DNA of 64,000 bases. Origin: Lepas anatifera. Lineage: Eukaryota > Arthropoda > Thecostraca > Lepadidae. The translations under genes and the position numbers were made by a program. The stretch is taken from contig JAOTON010001919.1 in the NCBI GenBank assembly GCA_034440635.1, positions 62,001 to 126,000 on the forward strand, given 5' to 3'. The notes below the pieces were generated by a model. That model made no database searches, was not told the DNA's origin, and worked only from the letters and a program-made list of their open reading frames with translations. The stretch's first letter is position 1. The number at the start of each line of letters is the position of its first letter. Of the stretch, positions 54,476 through 64,000 are shown piece by piece.

Positions 54476-55070
54476 GTGTTATAATGTTTTTGTTTGACTT
54501 TGTTGTCTTTGATCTGTCCCTGCGACCGGGACGAGGTTCATTGTGCGTGCCACTGTGTGGTACTGCACTGCCGAGTTGTAGTTCAGCTCCCGCGGTTTCG
54601 GTCGTTTGGGGGCGCGCGATGGAATGTGTGCTTTGGCATTGCGCCCCGCCTGCCTCGGTACCCTGGTGCTGTCCTTGTTACTGGGGTTGGGGTCGCAGGT
54701 ACGCGTGACTGTGTGGGCTGGGGGCGCCGCGCACCGGTTCATTGGAGCATCTAGTCATGTGGGGGACGCACGGGTGGTGACCGGCGCGGCGATGGTCTCG
54801 TGAGATTGGGTTTAAACGTCAGATTTTTAAAAAAATTCGTAAGAACTTTCGTGGATAATCCTATTTCCGTTGGTTAAGTTTCCGTTGGGTCAGTGTTTCC
54901 ATTTGTCGGCCGAGGTACTTTCTCGAGCTATGGATATAGGTACTTCTCTTTTAGGTTTTTGCTTTGGTTGTGAATTTTTTCTCTCGCTCTTTTTTTCTTT
55001 GTACACCATGTACTGCCACTTTACTTTGTTTGTCTACTGCACTAGAAGACCTTGATAAAAGGCGTATTGT
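54476..55070 (+). other. LINE Q spacer between ORF1 and ORF2
   Basis: About 600 bp with no conserved ORF; GC-rich first half, T-rich second half. This is longer than usual for L1-type elements. Confidence 0.6.
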
Positions 55071-58000
55071 ATGAAGATTTTCTTCGGGAAATCCCTGCGC
55101 AAGTGTTTAGGCCTGGAATCGTTGTGGAGAAATGCAAACAGGCTAATTACCTACCTCTTAAACCTGGCTGATAAGCTTAAGATCTGTTCGATGAATTGTA
55201 GGGGCCTTGGAGACTGGAAAAAGAGGAAAGACGTATTTAATTGGCTTCGACAATCACAATTTAATCTAATGATGCTACAGGATGTCCATTGTGCGCAGGG
55301 CCAAGAAAAGATGTTTCGTAATAGTTGGGGCAAAGATATTCTCCTTGCGCCGTTGACTAACAACGCTAGAGGTATAGCGGTGCTTACTAATAAAGCAAAC
55401 ATTAACTTCTGTCAAACAAAGGTGACAGAGGATGGTAACTTGATAATGACGAAGGCTAATGTTAATGGGGTGTTTGAGCTGATCCTCATTGCTGTATATG
55501 CACCTAATCGGGACACACCGGACTTCTTTGACACGATTGTCGAGTATCTGGAGAACGACGGGAACGATGTTCCTGTTGTTATGGCTGGTGATTGGAATAT
55601 GGTTCTAGAACACAGGGTGGATTCCTATAATTATGTGCGCCAAAATAACTTAGCATCACATTGCAAGGTGCTAAACATGATGCAAAGATTTTACCTAATA
55701 GATATATTCAGGGAAAGGCATCCGGCTGCACGCAGGTACACCTGGAGAGTACGACGCCCAATCATTAAGCAGGCACGACTAGATTTTTTCTTAGTGTCAG
55801 ACTGTCTGAATGGAAGGATTGTTCAAACAAGCATAGCACCTGGATATAGGACTGATCACTCTATGGTAACATTGGAACTAAGTATTATTGCGCAATTACA
55901 CGGAAAAGGATTCTACAAGTTCAATGTATCCTTATTGCGTGAGGACGTTTTCGTTCAGCGCATGAGACAGATTGTCCGGGAAACTTTGTTTCAATACGCA
56001 GTTCCAGTTTACAATTTGACTTTTCTGGAAGAATCACTCCGCACCGATAGATTAAGAGACATACAATTTGTGATAAGTGATTCCCTGATGTATGAAACAC
56101 TCATACTGAACATGAGGACAGAGACGATAACATATGGCATTAGGAAACGAAAAAAGTATAGACAGGTGGAGCAGGACTTGTCTACCGTCATATCACGATT
56201 GGAGCACTTAGCAGACGAGGACCATGTTGATGAGACTCTAACTATGTTGGATGAAAAGAAAAAGGAGTTAGAGGAAATAAGAAAACCCTTCATGGAGGGA
56301 ATAGCTGTTCGGTCGCGAGCAAGGTGGTACGATCAGTCTGAAAGATCCACTAAATATTTTCTGACTCTGGAAAAGAGAAACTTTATGAGCAAAACCATAC
56401 CAGCATTGAAGATAAGTGACGGAAGTGAAATTTACGACCAACGAGAGATAATGGATGCTCTTGGTCAGCACTTTAAAAAATTGTTTCGAAGTCATGATAC
56501 GGAACAAGATTTTGAAGCATTTTTTGCTGATATGGAGCTGAAACAACTAGGCGATGCAAATTATCGTTATATGAACCAGCCGCTTGGTATAGACGAGATT
56601 AGTGCTGCACTGCATAAGATGCGAAATAACATCTCCCCAGGGAGTGACGGTTTTCCTCCGGAGTTCTTTAAGTTCTTTTGGATTGATTTGAGGGAATTTG
56701 TATTTCGAATGATTAATGAAAGCTGGACAATGAACACATTGCCGCGGACGCTCAGGGAGGGTATCATAACCCTGATTCCGAAACCGGGAAAATCAAGGAA
56801 CCTCATAAATTCCTACCGACCCATCACACTTTTGAATACCAGCTATAAAGTGATTTCCAGTGCTCTTGCAAATAGGTTCAAAGCCATAATGGGCAGCCTA
56901 ATCGGTGAAAACCAGACAGGATTTTTGCCGAATAGATTCATAGGCGAGAACATTCGACTTATGTCAGACGTTGCGCAGTACCTACAACAAAATGAGCTAA
57001 CTGGGTTATTTATTAGCCTCGACATTGAGGGAGCGTTTAATTCCGTTAGCTGGCGGTTCATCAAGGAGGTTCTAACACGTAGAGGCTTCCCTCCCGAAAT
57101 CTTGCGATGGTTCCATCTACTGTACGACGGTTCTCAGGCCAGAGTATTGTATAATGGTCATGTCTCTGAGGCGTTTTCTTTGGAAAGGTCATGTCGCCAA
57201 GGCGACCCATTAAGTTGTTACTTGTTCCTCTTGGTAATGGAGTGTCGCATTTTAAAAATACAAAATAATCCGGAGATCAAAGGCATCAAGATTGGCCGAA
57301 TAGAATGCAAGTTGTCATGCTACGCAGATGATACGCTATGTATGCTGGATGGATCGGTGAATAGCACTAGGGCACTTTTCCATGATCTGGGTACATTTGC
57401 CAAGTATTCTGGGCTCTCCCCTAACATTGAAAAAACGCAGGCTATGTGGGTAGGATACCGGTGTGGTAAGGACCCAATTTGTCCTGAGCTAGGAATGCGA
57501 TGGGTCGAAAGAATGAAAGTATTGGGTATATTTTTCGGTGGGGACGAAACCGCTATATGTAGAATGAACTATGAAGGTAAAATGGCCGAGATAAAAGCCA
57601 CAATAAAAAGCTGGCAGCAGAGAAACCTTTCATTATACGGCAAAGTGGTAATAGTTAAATCTCTTCTGCTTTCGAAGTTAACTTACTTGTTTTTGTCTCT
57701 ACCGAACCCAGATGGTAGGTTTATATGTGATCTTAATACAACGTTATTCAGATTCTTATGGGGAGGAAAAAAGGATAGAGTAAGCCGCAAGAGTGTGACG
57801 AGACCCATTCTTCAGGGTGGTTTAGGAATGACTGACATAAGCCTATACATAGCTGCCCTAAAATGTACTTGGGTGAGGAGAGAGATGAATTCTAATCACT
57901 TATGGACCCGGCTTTTTCAGGATAAGATAAGCCAAGGCAGTTTTTTGTGGGAGAGAGGTACGAAGGCAATAAAAGACTTGGCGTCAACTATTAACAGCAG

Positions 58001-58958
58001 CTTCTGGAAAGATGTGCTGCTTTCATTCAGCACGCTATCAGATGCCTTCGTAGTCGAGTCAAGAGACCTTGGAGCATGTAGCATTTGGTTTTCTGATGGA
58101 AACAGGTTTAATGAAGATTTAAGACGATCCTGGTTTACTAGAGGTCTCCGAACGTACAATGATCTGTTGGATGAAAATGGGCAGGTAATGACCTTCATTC
58201 AGGCCAAAAACAAATTTGGCATTCCAGGAACTTTTCTGGATTACATGGGTGTAGTAAACAGCGTGCCTCTACAGTGGAGAAATAGTGAGAAACAAAAGCT
58301 GCCTGCACCGGATATCCATCCCTTAGTTCGGTACATTCTGGGTGAAAATATTAAAGCTAAGAATTTTTACACTCTTATGATCCTGAATAAGCTTAAGGAA
58401 CACAGACACAAGTGGGTGCCAAAGTGGCACCTTCAGTATGGTGAGGATCTGGAATGGGCCAACGTTTATGGTAACATAGTAAGCGTCACTAATTGCACCG
58501 CTTATAGAGCCCTGCATTTCAAAATAGTGACTCGTATTGAAGTTACCAATGTACTGCTGCAAAAAATGGGCCTAGAAAGCAGCAGTAGCTGTTATAGATG
58601 TCACAGCCGAGATGAAACACTGATTCATAAATTTTGGGAATGTCCGATTGTCTCGATATTTTGGGAAAGGGTACATGCGTGGTTGGTTCATATTGGCGCA
58701 AGGAGAGTTAATGAGCCTTTTACTAGTCAGCAGGTGCTTTTGGGCTTAGGAGAAAATGCATTTGTTAACCATGTGATTATTGTTTCAAAGACCGTCATTA
58801 GGAGGCAGACGGGACCACGCTTGGAAAATATGATTCAGAGACTGTGGCGAGATAAGGGGTCCGAACAGTTGGCGGCCTCGATTGGGAGTGGTGGTAACAT
58901 GCAACGAACTAATGATAAGTGGGTGCATCTGAGAGAAGAGACCCCTACTACAGATTGA
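55071..58958 (+). CDS. LINE Q ORF2: L1/Tx1-type endonuclease and reverse transcriptase, up to 1295 aa
   Basis: Single open frame. The first ATG (55071) gives ~38 residues before the endonuclease begins at KICSMNCRGLGDWKKR, so the exact start is uncertain. Endonuclease: MLQDVHC (~75), AGDWNMVLEHRVDS (~180), RLDFFLVS, TDHSMVTL (~265). RT: GSDGFPPEFFKFFW, LIPKPGKS, YRPITLLNTSYKVIS, GFLPNRFIGENI, SLDIEGAFNSVSW, CRQGDPLSCYLF, catalytic YADDTLCM. The C-terminal region has CYRCHSRDETLIHKFWECP, the CCHC-type motif typical of L1/Tx1 ORF2. No RNase H. Length matches the family's usual ~1250-1300 aa. Confidence 0.9.
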   Translation: MKIFFGKSLRKCLGLESLWRNANRLITYLLNLADKLKICSMNCRGLGDWKKRKDVFNWLRQSQFNLMMLQDVHCAQGQEKMFRNSWGKDILLAPLTNNARGIAVLTNKANINFCQTKVTEDGNLIMTKANVNGVFELILIAVYAPNRDTPDFFDTIVEYLENDGNDVPVVMAGDWNMVLEHRVDSYNYVRQNNLASHCKVLNMMQRFYLIDIFRERHPAARRYTWRVRRPIIKQARLDFFLVSDCLNGRIVQTSIAPGYRTDHSMVTLELSIIAQLHGKGFYKFNVSLLREDVFVQRMRQIVRETLFQYAVPVYNLTFLEESLRTDRLRDIQFVISDSLMYETLILNMRTETITYGIRKRKKYRQVEQDLSTVISRLEHLADEDHVDETLTMLDEKKKELEEIRKPFMEGIAVRSRARWYDQSERSTKYFLTLEKRNFMSKTIPALKISDGSEIYDQREIMDALGQHFKKLFRSHDTEQDFEAFFADMELKQLGDANYRYMNQPLGIDEISAALHKMRNNISPGSDGFPPEFFKFFWIDLREFVFRMINESWTMNTLPRTLREGIITLIPKPGKSRNLINSYRPITLLNTSYKVISSALANRFKAIMGSLIGENQTGFLPNRFIGENIRLMSDVAQYLQQNELTGLFISLDIEGAFNSVSWRFIKEVLTRRGFPPEILRWFHLLYDGSQARVLYNGHVSEAFSLERSCRQGDPLSCYLFLLVMECRILKIQNNPEIKGIKIGRIECKLSCYADDTLCMLDGSVNSTRALFHDLGTFAKYSGLSPNIEKTQAMWVGYRCGKDPICPELGMRWVERMKVLGIFFGGDETAICRMNYEGKMAEIKATIKSWQQRNLSLYGKVVIVKSLLLSKLTYLFLSLPNPDGRFICDLNTTLFRFLWGGKKDRVSRKSVTRPILQGGLGMTDISLYIAALKCTWVRREMNSNHLWTRLFQDKISQGSFLWERGTKAIKDLASTINSSFWKDVLLSFSTLSDAFVVESRDLGACSIWFSDGNRFNEDLRRSWFTRGLRTYNDLLDENGQVMTFIQAKNKFGIPGTFLDYMGVVNSVPLQWRNSEKQKLPAPDIHPLVRYILGENIKAKNFYTLMILNKLKEHRHKWVPKWHLQYGEDLEWANVYGNIVSVTNCTAYRALHFKIVTRIEVTNVLLQKMGLESSSSCYRCHSRDETLIHKFWECPIVSIFWERVHAWLVHIGARRVNEPFTSQQVLLGLGENAFVNHVIIVSKTVIRRQTGPRLENMIQRLWRDKGSEQLAASIGSGGNMQRTNDKWVHLREETPTTD

Positions 58959-59210
58959 ACCGGCACTGTGGCCTAAACGAGAAAGATGGCGTATGGTTGT
59001 GGGATTTAGTACATTTGTGTTCTTTGAGCAGGTATAAGCATGCAATGTTTCTAATAGTGCAGTTTTGTCTTTGTCCTATCTCAGGTCTTCGTCTTTTGTA
59101 GGGTGTTATCCGTTATCGGCAATCGTTACTGAGTTGCGTTAGGCAATGTTAGTGTTGTGAATTGAGGTGCATGGATGTTAGAGAAATAAATGAGTACAAG
59201 TCGGAAAAAA
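58959..59210 (+). other. LINE Q 3' UTR and A tail
   Basis: Non-coding. Ends AATGAGTACAAGTCGGAAAAAA and then the TSD. Confidence 0.8.
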
Positions 59211-59224
59211 GCAGGTCAAGTCAT

Positions 59225-60660
59225 ACAAAACCTAAACAATTACGAAGGCGAGTAGATGGTATTAAACCCGATGCTTTTCAGATAGCGCATTATGTTGCTG
59301 ATATCAACGGAGGGTTGCTCTCCTAAGAGACAGTCTAGCTGGGAAATCTCGGTAGACAGCGGGCTCTCTCGATCTCAAAGTCCCGGCATTCTATTAGCAC
59401 ATGTTTAACTGTTAGTCTTTCACCACAGCGCGGGCACTCTGGCGGGACGTGACTGGCTAAAAGGTAAGAGTGTGTAGAGTGGGTGTGCCCAATTCGCAGT
59501 CTACAAAGTATCACTTCTTCCCTTCTGCAACCCACGTTGCTAGACGACCACAGTCCCAGCCGGGGTTTAAGTTCTCTGAGCTTCCTGCCCTTGGGATCGC
59601 CGTCCCATCGACGCTGCCAAACCTCGGTCAGGTGATCCCTAACGTATGGAAACAAGTCAAAAAGGGGACTTTAATTCCCCGTGGGGGCTCTCCTTTCGCC
59701 GCGTCTTTGGCTGCACCGTCCGCCCTCTCGTTACCAGAGATCCCACAGTGGCTCGGCACCCACACAAGCGTTATATGCTTTCCCCGGCTCATAGCTTTAT
59801 GTATCTTCTCTCTAATGAGGGGTACAAGGTATCAGCTCGATGGGCCATGGTTACAAGCTTGAAGTGATTGTAAGGATGACAGTGAGTCACTAAAAATTAC
59901 GCATCGGTTCGTTCTCAAACGTAAAACCTGGTCCATACATCGAAATATCGCATATAACTCCGCTGTAAAAACTGAGGCCATCGGCGGCAGAGTGAAACGT
60001 CTTTCAACATCAGCACTGATGAATGCGCATCCAGTTCCATCAACACTCTTCGATCCATCCGTAAAAAATAATGTGTGATTTGGGTACGTATCCGAGCAGT
60101 ATTCCAGAAAACTTTGTCGAACTGCCTCTGGCATCAGGCCCCTGGTCAGCCCCAGGAGCTGCGTGTCTATAAAGACCCTGGAAGTCCGCCATGGCTCAGC
60201 AGCAGGCAGCTGCATCGACTCAACGTCCTCAGGATCGACACCAGCCTCCTGAAGCCACGCACGGACTCTAATTCCGGGGTGTCGAGTGGATGCACGAGAG
60301 CCATTATCTATTTGCCTCAGGTTAGCGTTGTTAAAGAAAGTGTCGTAAGCAGGGTGTTCCGGATTCTGTTTGAGTTTTAATGCATATCGCATTGAGACGT
60401 ACCTGCGGCATAAATCCAGCGGCATTTCGTGCATTTCTGTGAGCATACTTGAAACGGGTGAAGTGCGGAATGCACCACTTATAATTCTCAGGGCCTGATT
60501 TTGGATCATATCCAGCATTCGCTTTGGTGCTTCTGTCGCACCATCATATACCGCACTCGCATATTCTAGCTTCGATCTAATTAGGGATCAATACAGTGTC
60601 AACAGTGTTTTTCTATCGGAACCATACGCCATGCGAGTTAAAACCTTGAGAATATTGAGG
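59225..60660 (-). pseudogene. LINE P ORF2, C-terminal part: RNase H and zinc finger
   Basis: Open pieces 59832-60518 and 59335-59655. Carries RIISGAFRTSPVSS, RNase H FFTDGSKSVDG, AELYAIF, FSDSLSSLQSL, and after a frameshift near 59840 the C-terminal RLRIGHTHSTHS and finger CPRCGERLTVKHVLIEC. A stop lies near 60590. The catalytic RT core is absent because of 5' truncation. Confidence 0.86.
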
Positions 60661-62331
60661 CAGCTAAAGCCGGGGGGGCTCAAAGTTTTTCCTACTAAAC
60701 GGCTGGCATTTTCGACTAGTCCATAGGGAACACATGTTAAAAGCTTGCAATCTAGAGCCTCGAGAGAGTATCTTAAACCATGCGCAGGTTCACAAAGAGC
60801 AGTTCAAATGGACACCAGTGCATTTTTATTTTCATTTCCGGGGTCAAAACCGCCAGCCGTGGCATTAACCAGCGAGCTAGACGGCAAAAACCGGTCCCAT
60901 GTTTTGGTTTCATTTTCAGGCATGGGTTCGAATCCTAGAAGCCGCCAAACTTTTCATAGAATCCGAATGTGCAAAACACAATGTATTCGCTTGAAATTCA
61001 TACAACTTTGCGCCCTTCATGCATTTAGCTCTAAGGGATGCTTTTGCCTAGTGCAGAGGTGGATCCACGAGTAAATACGTTATGTTCCAGGGGCGGATCT
61101 AAGGGGATGGTAGGTGATGATGACGACCGCGTACCATTAGCCTGGCCTTGAGCACGGCAAAAGGCCTTCCGCAGGGCATAGGCGGATCCAGGGGGGACAA
61201 GGGGGAAACGTGCCCCCTCCCGATCGACCCTCGGCGCCCCTAAAATGGTCACGGCGCCCCCTGAGAGGTCGATATCACCCCCCTAAATTGTCGCTTCCTA
61301 TCTCCCCCCAGGATGCGAAAATCGGCGCCTACCGATAAGATTTTGCGCCCACCTGATACATTTTGCCGTTCAAAAATGGTGCCCCCCGGACCGGATGCCC
61401 CCCCGATTGGCAATTCTGGAACCGCCTATGGAACGGGGGGCTCCCTTAATGTTCAGTGGGCGTTTCTTAGGTAAATTCAAGGAGCCTAAACGTCACGGAT
61501 ACTGGTCTCGGGGGTCCCAATAGCTGGCCTGGAGTCCCCCAAAAGTATCAAACTTTATGTAATAAGTACGTTTTGATACACACCACCCAGATTATTTATT
61601 CACTTTTAATGCTCAATTTATGAAAAATGAAAACTACTAGAGGGGGCTCCTACGCTTGAAAACCAAGCCTCTTTTTGAGAAAATTCTGCATCCGCCCCTG
61701 CCATGGTCCCCAAAGTGGCTGAATTGTACCCAATTTCAGCCGATTGTCATCGAAACGACACCATGTTCGCAACGTTTCCTGAGATTGCCTTCCCCAAACG
61801 TATGGCATAGATCCGCCCCTGTCCTAGTAAAAAGGGACAATGAATCAACCCTCGGCGTCGTCTTAAATAATCATGGCGGCGCTCTGTAGGGTCGATGGTG
61901 CCCTCTGAAATATCACCTCACCCCCCCAATGCAAAAATCGGCACGCCGCTATAGAGTTTGACATCCACATGATAGGTTTTGTCGGCCAAAAGTGACGCCC
62001 CCTTGATCTGAACGGCGCCTCCACCCCGTAAGGTGCCCCTCTGATCTGCGACCCTGGATCCGCTTATGCTCGCTACGTAGTCGTATTATAATTTACTGGT
62101 CGCGTACGCTACTGGCCGACATCGCACCTCTGCTCAATACCTACATGACAAAACTACACGAAAAATAATTCGAATAGCATATGTGCTGCACTGCTTCTCC
62201 ATCCTGTTTTGGGTACAAACAAATACCACAGTCACCAGCTGCAGCCGTTTGTGTTTATCTTATATCAATGTACTAAGCTAGTATTACTTTTGGCATATTC
62301 CTAGTATATTATGCTAAAACTGGTACTAAGC
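60661..62331. repeat. Non-coding region with decayed DNA-transposon-like repeats (hAT-like termini)
   Basis: No gene. Repeated end-like motifs: CAGGGGCGGATCTA at about 61089, CATAGGCGGATCCAGG at 61178, and in reverse TAGATCCGCCCCTG near 61808, GCATCCGCCCCTG near 61689 and CTGGATCCGC near 62053. Two diverged direct copies of an internal unit occur at about 61220-61430 and 61850-62060 (CCTCGGCG, AAAATCGGC, TTTTG). Such GGCGGATC termini are common in non-autonomous hAT-like elements of invertebrates. 8-bp target repeats could not be confirmed. 60661-61050 and 62080-62331 show nothing recognisable. Confidence 0.5.
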
Positions 62332-64000
62332 TCATCATCATCATCATTGTTGGGGTTTTTGGGCGCACCGACAGCTGGGTCATATGGCGCCCATAACATT
62401 AAATGAAGTACTGTGAGGGCTGCAACAGGTCAGGTGCTAATAAAAAGGAGGTTTATACGTAAAAAGTACTAACCCTGTGGTGTTACCATTTGTGTGTGTC
62501 TGCTACATAAATGAAGTGAGAAAAAACTACGAGGGTGAATAAATGACATTGAATGCGATACTCTTTAAAAAAGCCGATATTTTTGCCACATCGACTGACG
62601 GCGACTCACCAATAAGGGACCCCAGTGAAAAATCTGCGGGGAAGTGAGCCCTCCTCTCAATCTCAAAGTCCCGGCAGTCAGTGAGAACATGCTTAACAGA
62701 GAGGTGTTCCCCACATCGCGGGCACTCCGGTGGCTCCTCTCCTCTCAGAAGGAACGAGTGAGTGGAGTGTGTGTGTCCTATACGCAATCTGGCTAAAACA
62801 ACCTCGTCCGTTCTGCACCTGGCATTGGCCGATGACCACGCGCCGATCCTGGGCTTCATAAGGCGCAATTTGGAGCCCTTGGGATCATTGTCCCATCTCC
62901 GTTGCCAAGACTCGAATGCATACTGCCTGATGGCAGGGAAACAGTCAGAGTAAGGCACTTTTATTCCTGACGGCACGATACCCCGTGACGCATCCTTCGC
63001 CGCAGTGTCACATTGCTCATTGCCAGGCACTCCCACGTGGCTGGGCACCCATGCCAGTGTTAATTGTTTTTGTTGGCAGTGTGCTCTGTGCATCTTATTC
63101 CGAATAAGTTCCAGAATATATGACGATGAGGGGTGAAAATCAAATGATGTTAGTGCTTGCAAAGACGACAATGAGTCAGTAAATACAACGTATTTGCGTC
63201 TCCTCGACCGTAACACCTGGTCTAAAACTCGGAAGATAGCGTAAAGTTCAGCAGTAAAAACTGATGCTGTCACAGGGAGTGTATAACGTTGTTCAATTTC
63301 GTCACTTACATACGCACATCCGACACCGCTCTCCGTCTTAGATCCGTCTGTATAATATATCTCAAAACCTGAATACATGCCATTTACGTGTTCCCAGAAA
63401 ATCTGCCGGACCGCAACAGGCGGCAGATTCTTGGTCTTAACAAGCAAACTGGTGTCCACCTGAGGCTCTGGGAGAGTCCATGGTTCTAATAAGGGATTCT
63501 GGAAAGTCTCAACCTGTTCACAGTCAACTCCTGCTTCCTCTCAGCCACGCTCCAATTCTGAGACCAGGGTGTCTGTTTCGGGATAGATTTTCTTCCGAGT
63601 GTCTGATGTCATCAGAGAATAGCTTACTGTATGTTGGATGGTTTGGAGACTGTTTTATTTTTAGAGCGTATTTCATCGCAAGGACACGACGTCGCAAGTC
63701 TAACGGCATCTCGTTTGCCTCGACGAGTATGCTGGCGGTAGGCGATGTGCGGAATGCACCGATGATAATTCGAATGGCATGGTGATGTATGGTATTTAGC
63801 ATAGATTTTGCTGTCTCCGTGGCTGAATCGTATACCATGCAGCCATATTCAATTTTTGATCGGATTAGCGATCGGTACAACATCAAAAGTGTTTTTCTGT
63901 CTGCGCCATACTTTAACTTAGTTATAACCTTCAGAATGTTCAGATCCTTGAAGCACCTTTCCCTTACAACCTTAGGGTGGTTTATATAAGTCAACTTAGA
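62332..64000 (-). mobile_element. LINE R (lineage I), sister of G, cut by the window edge
   Basis: Minus strand. CAT-repeat tail (62332-62348), stem-loop (62361-62392), 3' UTR and the last ~490 codons of ORF2. Matches G almost base for base. Confidence 0.9.
62527..64000 (-). pseudogene. LINE R ORF2, C-terminal part: RT thumb, RNase H, zinc finger; one frameshift
   Basis: Pieces 63524-63994 and 62527-63459. Compared with G, one extra base near 63540 (CTGAGAGGAAG against CTGAGGGAAG) breaks the frame after GAWLR. RNase H motifs YYTDGSKTESG, FTDSLSSLQAL and PSHVGVPGNEQCD and finger CPRCGEHLSVKHVLTDC are kept. Only three residue differences from G were seen in the 310-aa piece (N-D to N-G, DG to DE, AT to AK). 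Confidence 0.9.

Larger units (their letters stand above)
53298..59210 (+). mobile_element. LINE Q, L1/Tx1-like, full length and apparently intact
   Basis: 5.9 kb: 5' UTR 53298-53545, ORF1, inter-ORF spacer, ORF2, 3' UTR with a short A tail (59205-59210). Base composition is lower in G+C than its neighbours. Inserted in the 3' UTR of P. Confidence 0.9.
53058..60660 (-). mobile_element. LINE P (lineage I), 5'-truncated, split by element Q
   Basis: Pieces 60660-59211 and 53297-53058. Starts in the RT thumb region (LNILKVLTRM) and ends with a stem-loop (53086-53118) and a CAT-repeat tail (53058-53073, plus strand). Confidence 0.85.

Noticed and set aside
60661..62331. Host gene or structural RNA in the only LINE-free gap
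   Set aside because: No ORF above about 110 codons with recognisable content, no splice-like exon with protein similarity, and no tRNA or rRNA pattern seen.
1..64000. CRISPR array, prophage or bacterial operon content
   Set aside because: No regularly spaced repeats and no prokaryotic gene organisation. All long ORFs are eukaryotic retrotransposon proteins.

Overview
This is a gene-poor, repeat-dense stretch of a eukaryotic nuclear genome. I see no host gene, tRNA, rRNA or CRISPR array. Nearly every base from 1 to 60660 and from 62332 to 64000 belongs to a non-LTR retrotransposon (LINE). The organism is probably an invertebrate animal: the dominant elements encode a gag-like ORF1 with CCHC knuckles and an ORF2 with endonuclease, reverse transcriptase and RNase H, like the I superfamily of arthropods and other invertebrates. 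The species cannot be named from the sequence.

The scattered LINE pieces fall into order once target-site duplications (TSDs) are matched. Element A (minus strand, ORF1 69-1772, ORF2 running off the left edge) has its 5' UTR split between 1773-2400 and 51525-51841. Element L (2401-51524, minus) sits in that 5' UTR. L itself is cut into six pieces by five insertions: B (2688-9365), MEC (9423-22774), IH (25187-30913), JK (31298-35578) and III (37011-50813). MEC's ORF1 is broken by G (14960-21731), and III's extreme 5' end is broken by N (43924-50788). Most of these insertions have 13-19 bp direct repeats, and the host reading frame resumes across them. IH and JK each consist of an inverted 5' half plus a direct 3' half, the signature of twin priming.

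To the right, O (51842-53057) and P (53058-60660) are 5'-truncated minus-strand LINEs. P is split by Q (53298-59210), a different kind of element: L1/Tx1-like, with both ORFs open and a short A tail. A 1.7-kb gap (60661-62331) holds degenerate copies of a DNA-transposon-like repeat carrying GGCGGATC termini. R (62332-64000, minus, cut by the window edge) is a nearly identical sister of G.

The I-like elements form three lineages. Lineage I (A, L, B, G, IH, JK, P, R) ends in ATGATG repeats, lineage II (MEC, N, O) in AATC repeats, and lineage III in (AC)n. All three share a GGGCGC...GCGCCC stem-loop just before the tail. All elements with an intact 5' end share a CAGGGGACC start followed by a CCGGA/TCCGG hairpin. 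Element N joins a lineage I 5' UTR and ORF1 to a lineage II ORF2 and 3' end. ORF1 proteins would bind and package the RNA; ORF2 proteins nick the target, reverse transcribe, and degrade the template RNA.
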